DNA from: Aquipseudomonas ullengensis
Lineage (GTDB): Bacteria; Pseudomonadota; Gammaproteobacteria; Pseudomonadales; Pseudomonadaceae
Assembly (NCBI RefSeq): GCF_014174475.1
Contig: NZ_JACJUD010000001.1
Coordinates: forward strand, 372,001 to 436,000
Length of the DNA stretch: 64,000 nucleotides
Direction of reading: 5' to 3'
Part shown: positions 34,133 to 43,526 of the stretch, piece after piece
Layout: the number at the start of each line of letters is the position of its first letter
Numbering within the stretch: position 1 is the stretch's first letter
The notes under the pieces: generated by a model
Seen by the model: the letters and a program-made list of their open reading frames with translations, nothing else
Database searches by the model: none
What the model was told of the DNA's origin: nothing
Program-made: the position numbers and the translations under genes

Positions 34133-35164
34133 ATGGCCAAACGCCAACTCACCCGCCGCCAGAACTGGCGCATCGACAAAGTTCAGGAAGAGCGTGCTGC
34201 CCGCGCCGCCAAGCGTGAATCGCGCATGCTCGAAGAGCTGGAAGGCGGCGACCTCGGCCCGGAGCAAACCGGCCTGGTGATCGCCCACTTCGGCGTCCAG
34301 GTCGAGGTCGAGGCGCTGGAAGGCGAACTGGCCGGCCAGGTTCAGCGCTGCCACCTGCGCGCCAACCTGCCCGCCCTGGTTACCGGTGATCGCGTGGTCT
34401 GGCGCGCCGGCAACCAGGGCAATGGCGTGATCGTCGCCCAGCTGCCACGCACTTCCGAGCTGTGCCGCCCGGACATGCGCGGCGTGCTCAAGCCGGTGGC
34501 CGGCAACGTCGACCTGATCGTCATCGTCTTCGCCCCGCTGCCGCACGCCCACGCCAACCTGATCGACCGTTACCTGATTGCCGCCGAGCACGCAGGCATC
34601 CAGCCGCAACTGCTGCTGAACAAGGCTGACCTGGTCGACGAGGAAAACGCCGAGCACCTCAACGGCCTGCTCACGACCTACCGCCAGCTGGGTTACCCGC
34701 TGCTGGAAGTGTCGGCCCACGAAGGCGCCGGCATGGATGCGCTACAGAAGCGCCTGGACGGCCACGTCAGTGTGTTCGTCGGCCAGTCCGGGGTCGGCAA
34801 GTCCTCGCTGGTCAACAGCCTGCTGCCGGGCGTGGACACCCGCGTCGGGCCGCTGTCGGAAGTCACCGGCAAAGGCACCCACACCACCACCACCGCGCGG
34901 TTGTTCCACTTCCCTGGCGGCGGTGAGCTGATCGACTCCCCCGGCATCCGCGAATTCGGCCTCGGCCACGTCAGTCGCGATGATGTGGAAGCCGGCTTCA
35001 TCGAGTTCCGCGACCTGCTCGGCACCTGCCGCTTTCGCGACTGCAAGCACGACCGCGAACCTGGCTGCGCGCTGATCAAGGCCCTGGAAGACGGGCGCAT
35101 CCAGCCGCAGCGCATGGCCAGCTACCGGCATATTCTGGCCAGCCTGCCAACCGCCGAGTACTAA
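34133..35164 (+). CDS. rsgA: Ribosome small subunit-dependent GTPase RsgA
   Basis: 343 residues. A circularly permuted GTPase that checks late 30S subunit assembly. The basic N-terminus ([14 protein letters not shown]) leads to an OB domain (about 40-110) and a permuted G domain with NKADL (G4) before [12 protein letters not shown] (G1) and DSPGIREF (G3). The C-terminal zinc site is [14 protein letters not shown]. The start is ATG at 34133 with AAAGG upstream; an in-frame ATG 39 bases earlier has no ribosome binding site. It is divergent from the methyltransferase gene. Confidence 0.96.
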   Translation: MAKRQLTRRQNWRIDKVQEERAARAAKRESRMLEELEGGDLGPEQTGLVIAHFGVQVEVEALEGELAGQVQRCHLRANLPALVTGDRVVWRAGNQGNGVIVAQLPRTSELCRPDMRGVLKPVAGNVDLIVIVFAPLPHAHANLIDRYLIAAEHAGIQPQLLLNKADLVDEENAEHLNGLLTTYRQLGYPLLEVSAHEGAGMDALQKRLDGHVSVFVGQSGVGKSSLVNSLLPGVDTRVGPLSEVTGKGTHTTTTARLFHFPGGGELIDSPGIREFGLGHVSRDDVEAGFIEFRDLLGTCRFRDCKHDREPGCALIKALEDGRIQPQRMASYRHILASLPTAEY

Positions 35165-35183
35165 ACCTCACTACGCAGAAACG

Positions 35184-35210
35184 ACAAGGCCGCGATGATC
35201 GCGGCCTTGT
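35184..35210. terminator. Terminator between convergent rsgA and motB
   Basis: A 13-bp palindrome (35184-35196 with 35198-35210) of the type ACAAGGCCGCGAT, placed in the 61-base gap between the two stops. It lacks a strong T run but is GC-rich and symmetric, so it may act on both transcripts. Confidence 0.6.
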
Positions 35211-35225
35211 GCGTTGTGGGCTGGG

Positions 35226-36275
35226 CTATTCCTTGGGTTCGTCGAACTTGAGCGCGCCATCCTCGAAGATGTTCAGCTTCTCACGCAGTTCGCGCGACTG
35301 CGCCGGCGCATTCGGGTCCGGCGTAGGGGCGGGAGCCGGCAGCCCTTCGATGACAGGAGCCCCTTGCGTACCTGACTCGGCATCACCCGAGCCGCCGACG
35401 CCTTGGGAGCCCTCGATGGCGCGCTGGGCCTTCTTGGTCAGGACGATGATATCGATGCGCCGGTTGACCGGATTGAGCGGGTCGTTGCGATCGAACAGGG
35501 CCGAGGAGGCATAGCCAACCACCCGCGCCACGCGCTCATCCGGATAACCACCGGCCACCAGCGCACGCCGTGCGGAGTTGGCGCGGTTGGCCGACAGCTC
35601 CCAGTTGCCGAATTCGGCCTGGCCGGCGAACGGCTTGGCATCGGTATGGCCGCTGACGCTGATCTTGTTCGGCACTTCCTTGATGGTCTCGGCGAGGATC
35701 AGCAGGATGTCCTCGAAATACGGCTGCAGGCGCGCGCTGCCGAGGTCGAACATCGGCCGGTTCTCGGCATCCATGATCTGGATGCGCAGGCCGTCCTGGG
35801 TGATCTCGAAGAGAATCTGGTCCTTGAATTTCTGCAGCTGCGGATTCTCGTCGACCTTGGTCTGCAGCTCCTGCAGGAGCATCTCGAGACGCTCTTGCTC
35901 AACCTGCTCGGCGAGCTTTTCGGCCTGCTTGGCCTCGAATTGTTCGGGCGTATCTTCGGCGTCGACCGAAGCTTCCTGAGCGTCAGGCGCGTCTTTCATT
36001 TCGGGATTGAGGGTGCGATCCGGCGCCGGTGTCGGCGTACCGCCGAGGTCGATGACGTAGGGGCTGGCGCTCTCGGTGTAGCCGATGGGGTCCTGGAAAT
36101 AGCCAGAAATGGCTTTCTTCTGCTCCGGCGTGGCCGAACTCATCAGCCACATCACCAGGAAGAACGCCATCATCGCGGTGGCGAAGTCGGCGAAGGCAAT
36201 CTTCCAGGCGCCGCCATGGTGGCCGCCGGCGATCTTCTTGACCCGCTTGACGATGATTGGCTGGTTGTTTTCCAT
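35226..36275 (-). CDS. motB: Flagellar motor stator protein MotB
   Basis: 349 residues. The peptidoglycan-anchored half of the proton-driven stator. The cytoplasmic N-terminus is rich in Lys and His. The single TM helix is preceded by the proton-carrying Asp in FADFATAMMAFFLVMWLM (about 30-47). A linker follows, then a coiled coil (about 105-160) and an OmpA-type peptidoglycan-binding domain (about 170-290) with SVSGHTDAKPF and NRRIDIIVL. The C-terminus is Pro/Ala-rich. It follows motA by five bases. Confidence 0.96.
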   Translation of the reverse strand: MENNQPIIVKRVKKIAGGHHGGAWKIAFADFATAMMAFFLVMWLMSSATPEQKKAISGYFQDPIGYTESASPYVIDLGGTPTPAPDRTLNPEMKDAPDAQEASVDAEDTPEQFEAKQAEKLAEQVEQERLEMLLQELQTKVDENPQLQKFKDQILFEITQDGLRIQIMDAENRPMFDLGSARLQPYFEDILLILAETIKEVPNKISVSGHTDAKPFAGQAEFGNWELSANRANSARRALVAGGYPDERVARVVGYASSALFDRNDPLNPVNRRIDIIVLTKKAQRAIEGSQGVGGSGDAESGTQGAPVIEGLPAPAPTPDPNAPAQSRELREKLNIFEDGALKFDEPKE

Positions 36276-36280
36276 GGCCC

Positions 36281-37132
36281 TTAGCTACCGCGCATGGCCT
36301 GTTCGAGCTCGCTGAAGCTCGGCCGATGCGCCGGGAACAGCACCTTGCGCCCGAACTCCACGGCCAGGGTCGGCGGCATGCCGGAAGCCGACGCCACCAG
36401 GGTCGCCTTGATGGCTTCGTACAGGTTCAGCTCTTCCTTGGCATCGTGTCCCAAGGCATCGGCCAGCGGGCCGAAGAAACCGTAGGAGGCCAGGATACCG
36501 AGGAAGGTACCGACCAGCGCGGTGCCGACCTTCTCGCCGATCTGCGCGTTATCCGCAGATGCGAGGATCGACATGGTGATCACGATACCCAGTACGGCGG
36601 CGACGATACCCATGGCCGGCATGCCGTCCGCCACCTTGGCCACGGCGTGGGAGGGGTGCTCGAGTTCTTCCTTGAGACCATTGAGCTCCATGTCGAACAG
36701 GCCTTCCAGCTCATGGGGAGCCATGTTGCCCGAGGACATGATGCGCAGGTAATCGCAGATGAACGCGGTCATGTGCGGATCCTTGAGCACGGCCGGGTAC
36801 TTGCTGAAGATCGGGCTGGCGTTGGGGTCCTCGACATCCGCCTCGATGGCCATCATGCCTTCGCGACGGCTCTTGTTGAGGATCTCGTAGAGCAGCTTCA
36901 GCACCTCCAGGTAGAAGGTATGGGTGAAGCGCGAGCTGAACATCTTCAAGGACTTCTTGAAGACGGTCATGAAGGTGCTGCCCGGGTTCGCCTGGAGGAA
37001 GGCACCCAGTGCAGCGCCGCCGATGATCATCACCTCGAAGGGGTGGATCAGCGCCATGAACTTGCCGCCCGACAGAATGAAGCCGCCGAGCACGCTGCCG
37101 AATACGACCAAAATGCCGAGGATTTTTGCCAT
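36281..37132 (-). CDS. motA: Flagellar motor stator protein MotA
   Basis: 283 residues. The ion-channel and torque-generating subunit of the stator. Four TM helices are visible (about 2-22, 30-50, 168-190 and 200-222), with the large cytoplasmic loop between helices 2 and 3. VADGMPAMGIVAAVLGIV holds the conserved prolines and glycines of helix 3. VGTFLGILASYGFFGPLAD is helix 4. The start codon has no recognisable Shine-Dalgarno sequence. A FliA-type promoter lies 57 bases upstream, placing motAB among late flagellar genes. Confidence 0.96.
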   Translation of the reverse strand: MAKILGILVVFGSVLGGFILSGGKFMALIHPFEVMIIGGAALGAFLQANPGSTFMTVFKKSLKMFSSRFTHTFYLEVLKLLYEILNKSRREGMMAIEADVEDPNASPIFSKYPAVLKDPHMTAFICDYLRIMSSGNMAPHELEGLFDMELNGLKEELEHPSHAVAKVADGMPAMGIVAAVLGIVITMSILASADNAQIGEKVGTALVGTFLGILASYGFFGPLADALGHDAKEELNLYEAIKATLVASASGMPPTLAVEFGRKVLFPAHRPSFSELEQAMRGS

Positions 37133-37188
37133 AGGGGGAATGAGCTTAAAAGGTGAGTCGAGAGGGTTATGTAAAACAACCCTTCTAT

Positions 37189-37215
37189 TTATCGGAAGTA
37201 TTGCGCCAGACTATA
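37189..37215 (-). promoter_or_regulatory. FliA (sigma-28) promoter of motAB
   Basis: On the minus strand, TATAGTCT (37208-37215) and TCCGATAA (37189-37196) are separated by exactly 11 bases. They match the flagellar consensus TAAAGTTT-N11-GCCGATAA at 6/8 and 7/8 positions. The -10 ends 57 bases from the motA start. motAB is, to my knowledge, FliA-dependent (class IV) in P. aeruginosa. Confidence 0.65.
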
Positions 37216-37252
37216 GGCAGTAAAGGCGAAAAGCCAGTTTGGCTCAACCTAC

Positions 37253-38773
37253 ATGCCCACTCAAAAGCCCGTACCACGCACGCTCGACGGCTGGCTGCAG
37301 CAGCTCGATGGCGTTCGCCTGCCGATTGCCAGCAGCCAGCAGGAGCTGGTGCGGCGCTACCTGGTCGACAGCCGCCGCTCGCTGCGCGATATCGCCGAGC
37401 AGATCCAGAACAGCCCGGCGATTGCCCTGACCCTGTTGCGCGAAGCCAATCGCAGCAACAGTGGCTTCAGCGAACCGGCCGAAAGCCTGGAGATGGCGCT
37501 CAATCGCCTGGGCCTCAAGCGCACCGAGACCCTGCTCGCACAGATGCCGGCGGTGCCCGAAGATGAGCTGCCGCCCGCCCTCGGGCAGCTGCAGCTGATC
37601 AGCCTGCACGCCTCGCAGCAGGCCAGCGGCCTGTTTGCCGGCCGCCTGGCGCGGCTGTGGCAGGAAATCCACTGGGGCAGCCTGTTGTTCCTCGCGCCGC
37701 TATGGCCCCTGGCGTTTGCTCACCCTGAGCTCTTCGAGGCCTGGGAAGAGCGTGTGTTGCGCCGAGGCGAGCCGGCGGCGCGGGTGGAGCGCGAACTGCT
37801 CGGCGTGCCCCTGCTGCAACTGTGCCTGGCACTGGCGCGGCACTGGCGCCTGCCGGAGTGGATCGTCCAGGGTTACCGCCTGCTGGTGGAAGACCGCCGC
37901 TTACTGGTCAAGGCCCTGCACCTTGCCCGCGACAACGAACACCCGCTGCACCAGCAGCAACTGCTGGATGCCGACCCCAACCTGCGGCGCTGGCTGACCC
38001 TGCCGTCCAACAGCATCCTGCTGGCCAACGGCCTGGCCCTGTCCAGCCACCACAGCTGGGGCTGCCCACACAGCTTGCGCTGGCAGCGCCTGACCGGACT
38101 GTACCTGCAGGCCACGGTCGGCGAACTGCAGCAGCTGATCCACCAGCAGGCGGTAGTGAGCGCGCGCCAGCATGCCCAGCCCGGCCTGTGGCATCCGGCC
38201 GAAGCCTTGCTCTGGCCCTGGGACGCCTGCCATCTGCAGCCCAAGGCGGCACCCGCCCTGCCGAACAGCGATGCCCTGGCCCAGTGGAAGCAGCAATGCA
38301 CGCGCCTGCTGGCCGAGCCCTCGGCCTTCGCCAACGTCGTGCAGCTCACCGATGCGGCGCGTCAGGCCCTGCAAGCCGGTGGCATGCCGCGCACCCTGCT
38401 GCTGCTGGCCGACCGCAACCACACACGCCTGATCGCCCAGCAGAGCACTGGCCTGCCAGCGGACGCCGCGCAATTGCGCCTCGACCCGGCACACAGCCAG
38501 GTCCTGCGCCGCCTGCTCGGGCAAGCCGGACAGCTGCGCCTGACCCCGGCCAATATCGCGCAGTTCTCCGCCCTGCTGCCGGGCAGCCTGAAAGCCCTGT
38601 TCCCCAGCGAGCACCTGCTGCTGCGCTCACTGGCCAGCAATGGCCGGGTGGTCATGCTGCTGGTCGCCGATCAGAACGGCGCCCCCTTCAGCGACGCGCA
38701 ACTGCAGGTGTTCGGCAAGACCGTGCAATGCATCGAGCGCGCCCTGGGCAGCTTCGCCAAGCGCGGCGCCTGA
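37253..38773 (+). CDS. HDOD domain protein
   Basis: 506 residues, cytosolic. The N-terminal half (about 20-235) resembles an HDOD domain: LVDSRRSLRDIAEQIQNSP and LTLLREANRS near 37-70, then LGLKRTETLLAQMP. The HD metal ligands are missing, as in all HDOD domains. The C-terminal part (about 355-500), with LLLLADRNHTRLIAQQSTG and VVMLLVADQNGAPFSDAQL, looks like a GAF domain. HDOD proteins are signalling adaptors, several of them in flagellar and c-di-GMP circuits. It is divergent from motA and occupies the PA4955 position. Confidence 0.8.
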   Translation: MPTQKPVPRTLDGWLQQLDGVRLPIASSQQELVRRYLVDSRRSLRDIAEQIQNSPAIALTLLREANRSNSGFSEPAESLEMALNRLGLKRTETLLAQMPAVPEDELPPALGQLQLISLHASQQASGLFAGRLARLWQEIHWGSLLFLAPLWPLAFAHPELFEAWEERVLRRGEPAARVERELLGVPLLQLCLALARHWRLPEWIVQGYRLLVEDRRLLVKALHLARDNEHPLHQQQLLDADPNLRRWLTLPSNSILLANGLALSSHHSWGCPHSLRWQRLTGLYLQATVGELQQLIHQQAVVSARQHAQPGLWHPAEALLWPWDACHLQPKAAPALPNSDALAQWKQQCTRLLAEPSAFANVVQLTDAARQALQAGGMPRTLLLLADRNHTRLIAQQSTGLPADAAQLRLDPAHSQVLRRLLGQAGQLRLTPANIAQFSALLPGSLKALFPSEHLLLRSLASNGRVVMLLVADQNGAPFSDAQLQVFGKTVQCIERALGSFAKRGA

Positions 38774-38824
38774 GTCGCGTTTTCCGCTACAATCCGCCCC
38801 TTTCTGACTTTCCGGAGGCTTCGC

Positions 38825-39640
38825 ATGTCCGCCTTCTCTGATCTGCCCCTGGTGATCGAGCCGGCCGAGCTGGCTGCACGCCTGCAGGCGCCGGAGCTGA
38901 TCCTCGTCGACCTGAGCAGTGCCGCCCGCTATGCCGAAGGGCACATCCCCGGGGCCCGGTGGGTCGACAGCAAGCGCACCCAACTCGGCCAAGCGCCGGC
39001 ACCAGGCCTGCAACCCGAGCTAGCCCAGCTGCAAACCCTGTTCGGTGAGCTGGGCCATCACCCGGACGCCGTCTATGTGGTCTACGACGACGAAGGCGGT
39101 GGCTGGGCCGGGCGCTTCATCTGGTTGCTCGACCTGATCGGCCACGGCCGCCAGCACTTCCTCAATGGCGGCCTGCAGGCCTGGCTCGGCGAAGGTCGCG
39201 AACTCAGCCAGGAAAGCCCTGCGCCAGCCAGCGGTATGCCGACACTGACCCTGCACGACGAACCCACCGCCAGCCGCGAGTACCTGCACAGCCGTCTCGG
39301 CGCCGCCGATCTGGCGATCTGGGACGCCCGTGGCGCCGACGAATACCGCGGCGAGAAAGTGCTCTCGGCACGCGGCGGGCACATTCCCGGCGCCGTCCAC
39401 TTCGAGTGGACCGCCGGCATGGACCGACAGAACGGCCTGCGTATTCGCAACGACATGGCACAGGTCCTGGAAGACCTGGGCATCAGCAAGGACAAGGAAG
39501 TGATCACCCACTGCCAGACCCACCGTCGCTCCGGCTTCACTTATGTAGTGGCCAAGGCCCTCGGCTATCCACGGGTCAAGGCCTATGCCGGCTCCTGGTC
39601 CGAATGGGGCAACCACCCCGACATGCCGGTCGAGATTTAA
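38825..39640 (+). CDS. rhdA: Thiosulfate sulfurtransferase (rhodanese) RhdA
   Basis: 271 residues with two rhodanese domains. The N-terminal inactive domain (about 10-130) is followed by the catalytic domain (about 150-268). The active-site loop is CQTHRRSG with Cys230, the same position as in Azotobacter vinelandii RhdA. It transfers sulfane sulfur to thiophilic acceptors such as cyanide, and may supply sulfur for cluster or tRNA chemistry. GGAGG lies upstream of the ATG. It is followed by psd after 19 bases. Confidence 0.94.
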   Translation: MSAFSDLPLVIEPAELAARLQAPELILVDLSSAARYAEGHIPGARWVDSKRTQLGQAPAPGLQPELAQLQTLFGELGHHPDAVYVVYDDEGGGWAGRFIWLLDLIGHGRQHFLNGGLQAWLGEGRELSQESPAPASGMPTLTLHDEPTASREYLHSRLGAADLAIWDARGADEYRGEKVLSARGGHIPGAVHFEWTAGMDRQNGLRIRNDMAQVLEDLGISKDKEVITHCQTHRRSGFTYVVAKALGYPRVKAYAGSWSEWGNHPDMPVEI

Positions 39641-39659
39641 GCTTCTTCAAGGAAAACCC

Positions 39660-40520
39660 ATGAAACAACGTCTGTTCATCCTCAGCCAGTACCTGCTGCC
39701 CCACCACCTGCTGTCGCGCCTGATCGGCTTTGCCGCCGAGTGCCGCGCCGCCTGGTTCAAGGACCGCCTGATCGGCTGGTTCGCCAAGCAGTACCAGGTC
39801 AACATGAGCGAGGCCCAGGTCGAAGACCTGACGGCCTACGAGCACTTCAACGCGTTCTTCACCCGCGCCCTGAAAGACGGTGCCCGCCCGCTGGATGAGG
39901 CGCCTGGCGCCATCCTCTGCCCGGCCGACGGCGCGGTCAGCCAGCTCGGTCCGATCGAGCAAGGCCGCATCTTCCAGGCCAAGGGCCACAGCTACAGCGT
40001 GCTGGAACTACTCGGTGGCGACGCCGAGCGCGCCGCGCCATTCATGGGCGGTGACTTCGCCACCATCTACCTGTCGCCCAAGGACTACCACCGCGTGCAC
40101 ATGCCCCTGGGCGGCACGCTGAAGGAAATGGTCTACGTGCCGGGCCGGCTGTTCTCGGTCAACCAGACCACTGCGGAAAACGTCCCCGAACTGTTCGCCC
40201 GCAACGAGCGCGTGGTCTGCCTGTTCGATACCGAGCGCGGGCCGATGGCCGTGGTGCTGGTCGGCGCGATGATCGTGGCGAGTATCGAAACCGTCTGGGC
40301 CGGCCTGATCACCCCGCCCAAGCGCGAACTGAAGACCACCCGCTACGATGACGCCGCGCGCGCCGCCATCGAACTGGTCAAAGGGGGCGAGCTGGGTCGC
40401 TTCAAACTCGGCTCCACCGCCATCGTGCTGTTCGGCCCGCAGCAGGTGCAGTGGGCCGAAGGCCTGGTCGCCGGCAGCCCGGTGCGCATGGGCCAGGCCC
40501 TGGCACAACCACGCAGCTGA
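39660..40520 (+). CDS. psd: Phosphatidylserine decarboxylase
   Basis: 286-residue proenzyme. It decarboxylates phosphatidylserine to phosphatidylethanolamine at the inner membrane. Self-cleavage occurs in the LGST motif before Ser252, which becomes the pyruvoyl group of the small alpha chain. Other signatures are [26 protein letters not shown] and the final GQALAQ region. The start is ATG at 39660 with AAGGA upstream. Its TGA overlaps the next start by one base (TGATG). Confidence 0.96.
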   Translation: MKQRLFILSQYLLPHHLLSRLIGFAAECRAAWFKDRLIGWFAKQYQVNMSEAQVEDLTAYEHFNAFFTRALKDGARPLDEAPGAILCPADGAVSQLGPIEQGRIFQAKGHSYSVLELLGGDAERAAPFMGGDFATIYLSPKDYHRVHMPLGGTLKEMVYVPGRLFSVNQTTAENVPELFARNERVVCLFDTERGPMAVVLVGAMIVASIETVWAGLITPPKRELKTTRYDDAARAAIELVKGGELGRFKLGSTAIVLFGPQQVQWAEGLVAGSPVRMGQALAQPRS

Positions 40521-41491
40521 TGCAGGGCGGTTTCTGGCAGTACTGCCAACGCCTGCTGGGCTGGGGTGCCGACTCCACCAGCCACCTGGAAAAGTACCTG
40601 GCGACCCTGGGTGCCTTCGTCGGAATCGGCCTGATCTACGCGGTCACCCACTGGCTGCTGCCGAGCGAAGCCGCCTTCTGGGTGGTGGCCTCAATGGGCG
40701 CCAGCGCCGTGCTGCTGTTCGTGGTACCGCATGGCGCGCTGTCGCAGCCCTGGGCGGTGATCGGCGGGCACGGCCTGTCGGCGCTGGTCGGGGTGACCTG
40801 CCAGCAACTGCTGCCGGACTCGCCCGTCACCCCGGCGCTGGCTGTGGCACTGGCCATCCTGGCCATGCAGTACGCCCGCTGCATCCATCCACCCGGCGGG
40901 GCCACGGCACTCAGCGCGGTAATTGGCGGCACGGCCATCCATGACCTGGGTTTTGCCTTCGTGCTCAGCCCGGTGCTGCTCAACGTCGCGATCATTCTGC
41001 TGGTTGCCGTGCTGTTCAACTGCCTGTTTCCCTGGCGCCGCTATCCGGCGGCACTGGCGCGCCAACCGCAGCCGCTGGCCAATCCGGGCGGGCTGAGCCC
41101 GGAAGATTTCTACCACGCACTGCGCCAGGTCGACTCCTACCTGGACATTCGCTTCGACGACCTGCTGGAAGTCATGCAACTGGCCCAGCAACACGCCCAG
41201 GCGAAACGCCTTGTCGCCGCCGACATCCTCCTCGGCGCCTGTTACAGCAACGCCCTGCCCGGCGATGCCTGGGCAGTGCGCCAGGTCATCGACGCCGCCG
41301 GCAAGAGCGGGCGCGGCCTGCGCGACCAGGTGATCTACAAGGTGGTGGCCGGCTCGGGCCTGGGCAATACCGGCGTTTGCCGGCGCCAGGACATGGCCAG
41401 TTGGGCCGCCAGCGCAGTAGCGCGTCAGGGGGATGGATGGATACGCGTCAGCCCGGACGAATCGGTCGCCAGCGCCGCTTCGGGCATGTGA
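40520..41491 (+). CDS. HPP family integral membrane protein
   Basis: 323 residues. Residues about 25-185 contain about five membrane helices and the family motif CIHPPGGATALSA near 125. The soluble C-terminal part (about 200-323) has no CBS motifs that I can recognise; it is mostly helical, and its function is unknown. HPP proteins of cyanobacteria and plants have been linked to nitrite transport in plastids, but a role here is open. Translation is probably coupled to psd through the one-base stop/start overlap. Confidence 0.78.
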   Translation: MQGGFWQYCQRLLGWGADSTSHLEKYLATLGAFVGIGLIYAVTHWLLPSEAAFWVVASMGASAVLLFVVPHGALSQPWAVIGGHGLSALVGVTCQQLLPDSPVTPALAVALAILAMQYARCIHPPGGATALSAVIGGTAIHDLGFAFVLSPVLLNVAIILLVAVLFNCLFPWRRYPAALARQPQPLANPGGLSPEDFYHALRQVDSYLDIRFDDLLEVMQLAQQHAQAKRLVAADILLGACYSNALPGDAWAVRQVIDAAGKSGRGLRDQVIYKVVAGSGLGNTGVCRRQDMASWAASAVARQGDGWIRVSPDESVASAASGM

Positions 41492-41642
41492 CCCATCTGG
41501 AACATCCCTCCACCAATAGTGTCAGAACCGATACTCCTCTAGACAAGCTCAAGGCTGCGGCCCAGGCGGGATACTGCTAGAGTTGCCGAAAGCCTCCCGC
41601 CCTGAAGCGCTCAGCCTGCCTGTTACGGATACAACCCCGGTT

Positions 41643-43457
41643 ATGGATAAACAGAGTCCCCATCTGTTATTACGCGTCCCCACCCCCGACAAGCAGAGTC
41701 TGTCCTTCTGTGATGCTTCCCCGCGCGAGCTCAAGCGCTGGATCGCCGGCCTGCCCAAGGCCAACATCGGTGAAACTGCGCGCCAGCTGTACCAGAGCCT
41801 GGTCGAGCTGAACCAACTGAGCACCACCAGCGAAAACCGCCTGCAACTGCTCGAACTGGTGCGCCCGGAAGTGGCCTTCGTCTGCCGCCACCTGGAACGC
41901 CACTTCCTCAACCAGTCGATCGTCCTCGACGAACGCCCGCGCAAGGTCGCCAACCTCTGCCAGGCCCTGCAGAACCACCTGGCCATCGGCTACAAGCTGA
42001 TCATCACCCAGGAAGCGCCGCGCCTGAGCAAGGACCGCATCCAGCTCCTGGCGGTCGCCCTGCAACGCGCCATCCACAGCCTGTGCGGCCCACTGGTGCG
42101 CGCCAGCCAACTGTACTGCCCGGTGCCGGAAGGCCTCTGGCTGGAGCTCCACCAGCTCTATCGCATCGCCCGCCAGCACAACCTGCAGAACGCCCAGGTG
42201 TCCGACAGCCTGGCGCGCAACGGCAAGAGCCTGAGCCCCGAGCAGACCTACATCGCCGCGCTGTTGCTGGGTTGTTCACGCTGCAACCAGATGCGCCAGA
42301 GCAGCATCGCGCGCCTGGCCGAGGCACTGGAAAGCTGGAGCACCCTGGCCAGCCTGCATGCCGCGGACGAGCCCTACAGCCTGTTCGTCATTTCTCCGCA
42401 GCAGGATGGCCCGCCGCGCTACAAGTCGCTGTTCACCGAGACCGAGCTGCACAACCTGCTGGGCCTGGATCCGCACGCGCTGGTCGATGCGATCAAGGAA
42501 CACCTGCTGCTCCCCGAAGACAGCAAGGAGCCGCGCCGCCTGCATGTGCCCGACGGCATGAGCATCGACCTGCTGCAACACCTCAGCTCGGCCTGGGGCG
42601 ATATCGCCGAGCGCACCTTTCAGCGCAATCCCGGACGCGGCAGCCTGAACCTGTGCATCGGCATGTCGGCGGTGCATTACTACCTGGCCGGCAACCAGGT
42701 GTTCGCCGAAGTCCTGCAGCGCCCCGAAGCGATTCAAAGCGCCCAGTTCAAGCCTGGCAAAGTGGGCGGCAGCGCCTCGGACGTCTGGTCCATCGCCTTC
42801 GACGCCCAGCGCGAAACCCAGTGGGAACACGGCATGCCGCTGGAGGAAATCCAGTACAAGGGCGCCCACAAGCCCGGCGATGCCGCCCCTGCCGAAGCGG
42901 TGGAGAGCTATCCGACCTTCGACGTGCCGATCGTCAACCACAGCCCTGGCGGCTACTGCCTGAGCTGGCCGAAAGAAGTCCCCAGCCAGTTACAGGCGGG
43001 TGAGCTGCTGGGTATCCAGGACAGCCCCGAGCAGACCTGGAGCGTGGCCGTGGTGCGCTGGATTCGCCAGGTGCGCGGCGGCGGCACACAAATGGGCATC
43101 GAACTGATTGCCCCGCACGCCCAACCCTGCGGCCTGCAACTGGTGCGCAAGAACGAGCAGAGCAGCCAGTATCTGCGCGCCCTATTGCTGCCGGAAATCC
43201 GCGTGATCTCGCGCCCGGCCAGCCTGATCACGCCACGCATTCCCTTCCAGGAAAGCAACAAGGTGATGATCAACTTGCATGGTGAAGAACTGCGCGCCGT
43301 ATTGAGTCGCCGGCAGACCAGCACCGGCAGTTTCAGCCAGTTCGAGTACCGTCGCCTGGATCAGAGTGGCGAGCCAAGCGCGATGCCGGTCACAGCCGGG
43401 AAAAGCCCAGAGAAGGGCGGCGAGGAAGACTTTGACTCACTCTGGAAGTCGCTGTAG
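41643..43457 (+). CDS. fimW: FimW-like PilZ-family c-di-GMP effector
   Basis: 604 residues from the ATG at 41643; an in-frame TTG at 41583 would add 20 residues. The N-terminal part (about 1-400) is a conserved, mostly helical region. The C-terminal part (about 410-600) is beta-rich and contains NHSPGGYCLSW (432-442), like the second PilZ motif (D/N)xSxxG. The RxxxR half of the canonical site is not obvious. It is placed directly upstream of fimX, as in PAO1 PA4958, reported to be the c-di-GMP effector FimW that activates type IV pili on surface contact. The name rests on synteny and on this motif. Confidence 0.75.
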   Translation: MDKQSPHLLLRVPTPDKQSLSFCDASPRELKRWIAGLPKANIGETARQLYQSLVELNQLSTTSENRLQLLELVRPEVAFVCRHLERHFLNQSIVLDERPRKVANLCQALQNHLAIGYKLIITQEAPRLSKDRIQLLAVALQRAIHSLCGPLVRASQLYCPVPEGLWLELHQLYRIARQHNLQNAQVSDSLARNGKSLSPEQTYIAALLLGCSRCNQMRQSSIARLAEALESWSTLASLHAADEPYSLFVISPQQDGPPRYKSLFTETELHNLLGLDPHALVDAIKEHLLLPEDSKEPRRLHVPDGMSIDLLQHLSSAWGDIAERTFQRNPGRGSLNLCIGMSAVHYYLAGNQVFAEVLQRPEAIQSAQFKPGKVGGSASDVWSIAFDAQRETQWEHGMPLEEIQYKGAHKPGDAAPAEAVESYPTFDVPIVNHSPGGYCLSWPKEVPSQLQAGELLGIQDSPEQTWSVAVVRWIRQVRGGGTQMGIELIAPHAQPCGLQLVRKNEQSSQYLRALLLPEIRVISRPASLITPRIPFQESNKVMINLHGEELRAVLSRRQTSTGSFSQFEYRRLDQSGEPSAMPVTAGKSPEKGGEEDFDSLWKSL

Positions 43458-43526
43458 ATTGCAAAAACAGACCATTTGTCGCCTTTTTACGCCCGTTCTT
43501 CGGCGCATTCACAGCATTACACCCCC

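Noticed and set aside
41583..41642. TTG extension of the FimW-like protein
   Set aside because: The extra 20 residues have low conservation appeal and no better ribosome binding site; the ATG at 41643 was preferred, though this is not decisive.
41492..41642. Sigma-54 or sigma-28 promoter ahead of the FimW-like gene
   Set aside because: A CCGATA core occurs in the spacer, but no matching -35 element lies 11 bases upstream, and no GG-N10-GC sigma-54 site was found.
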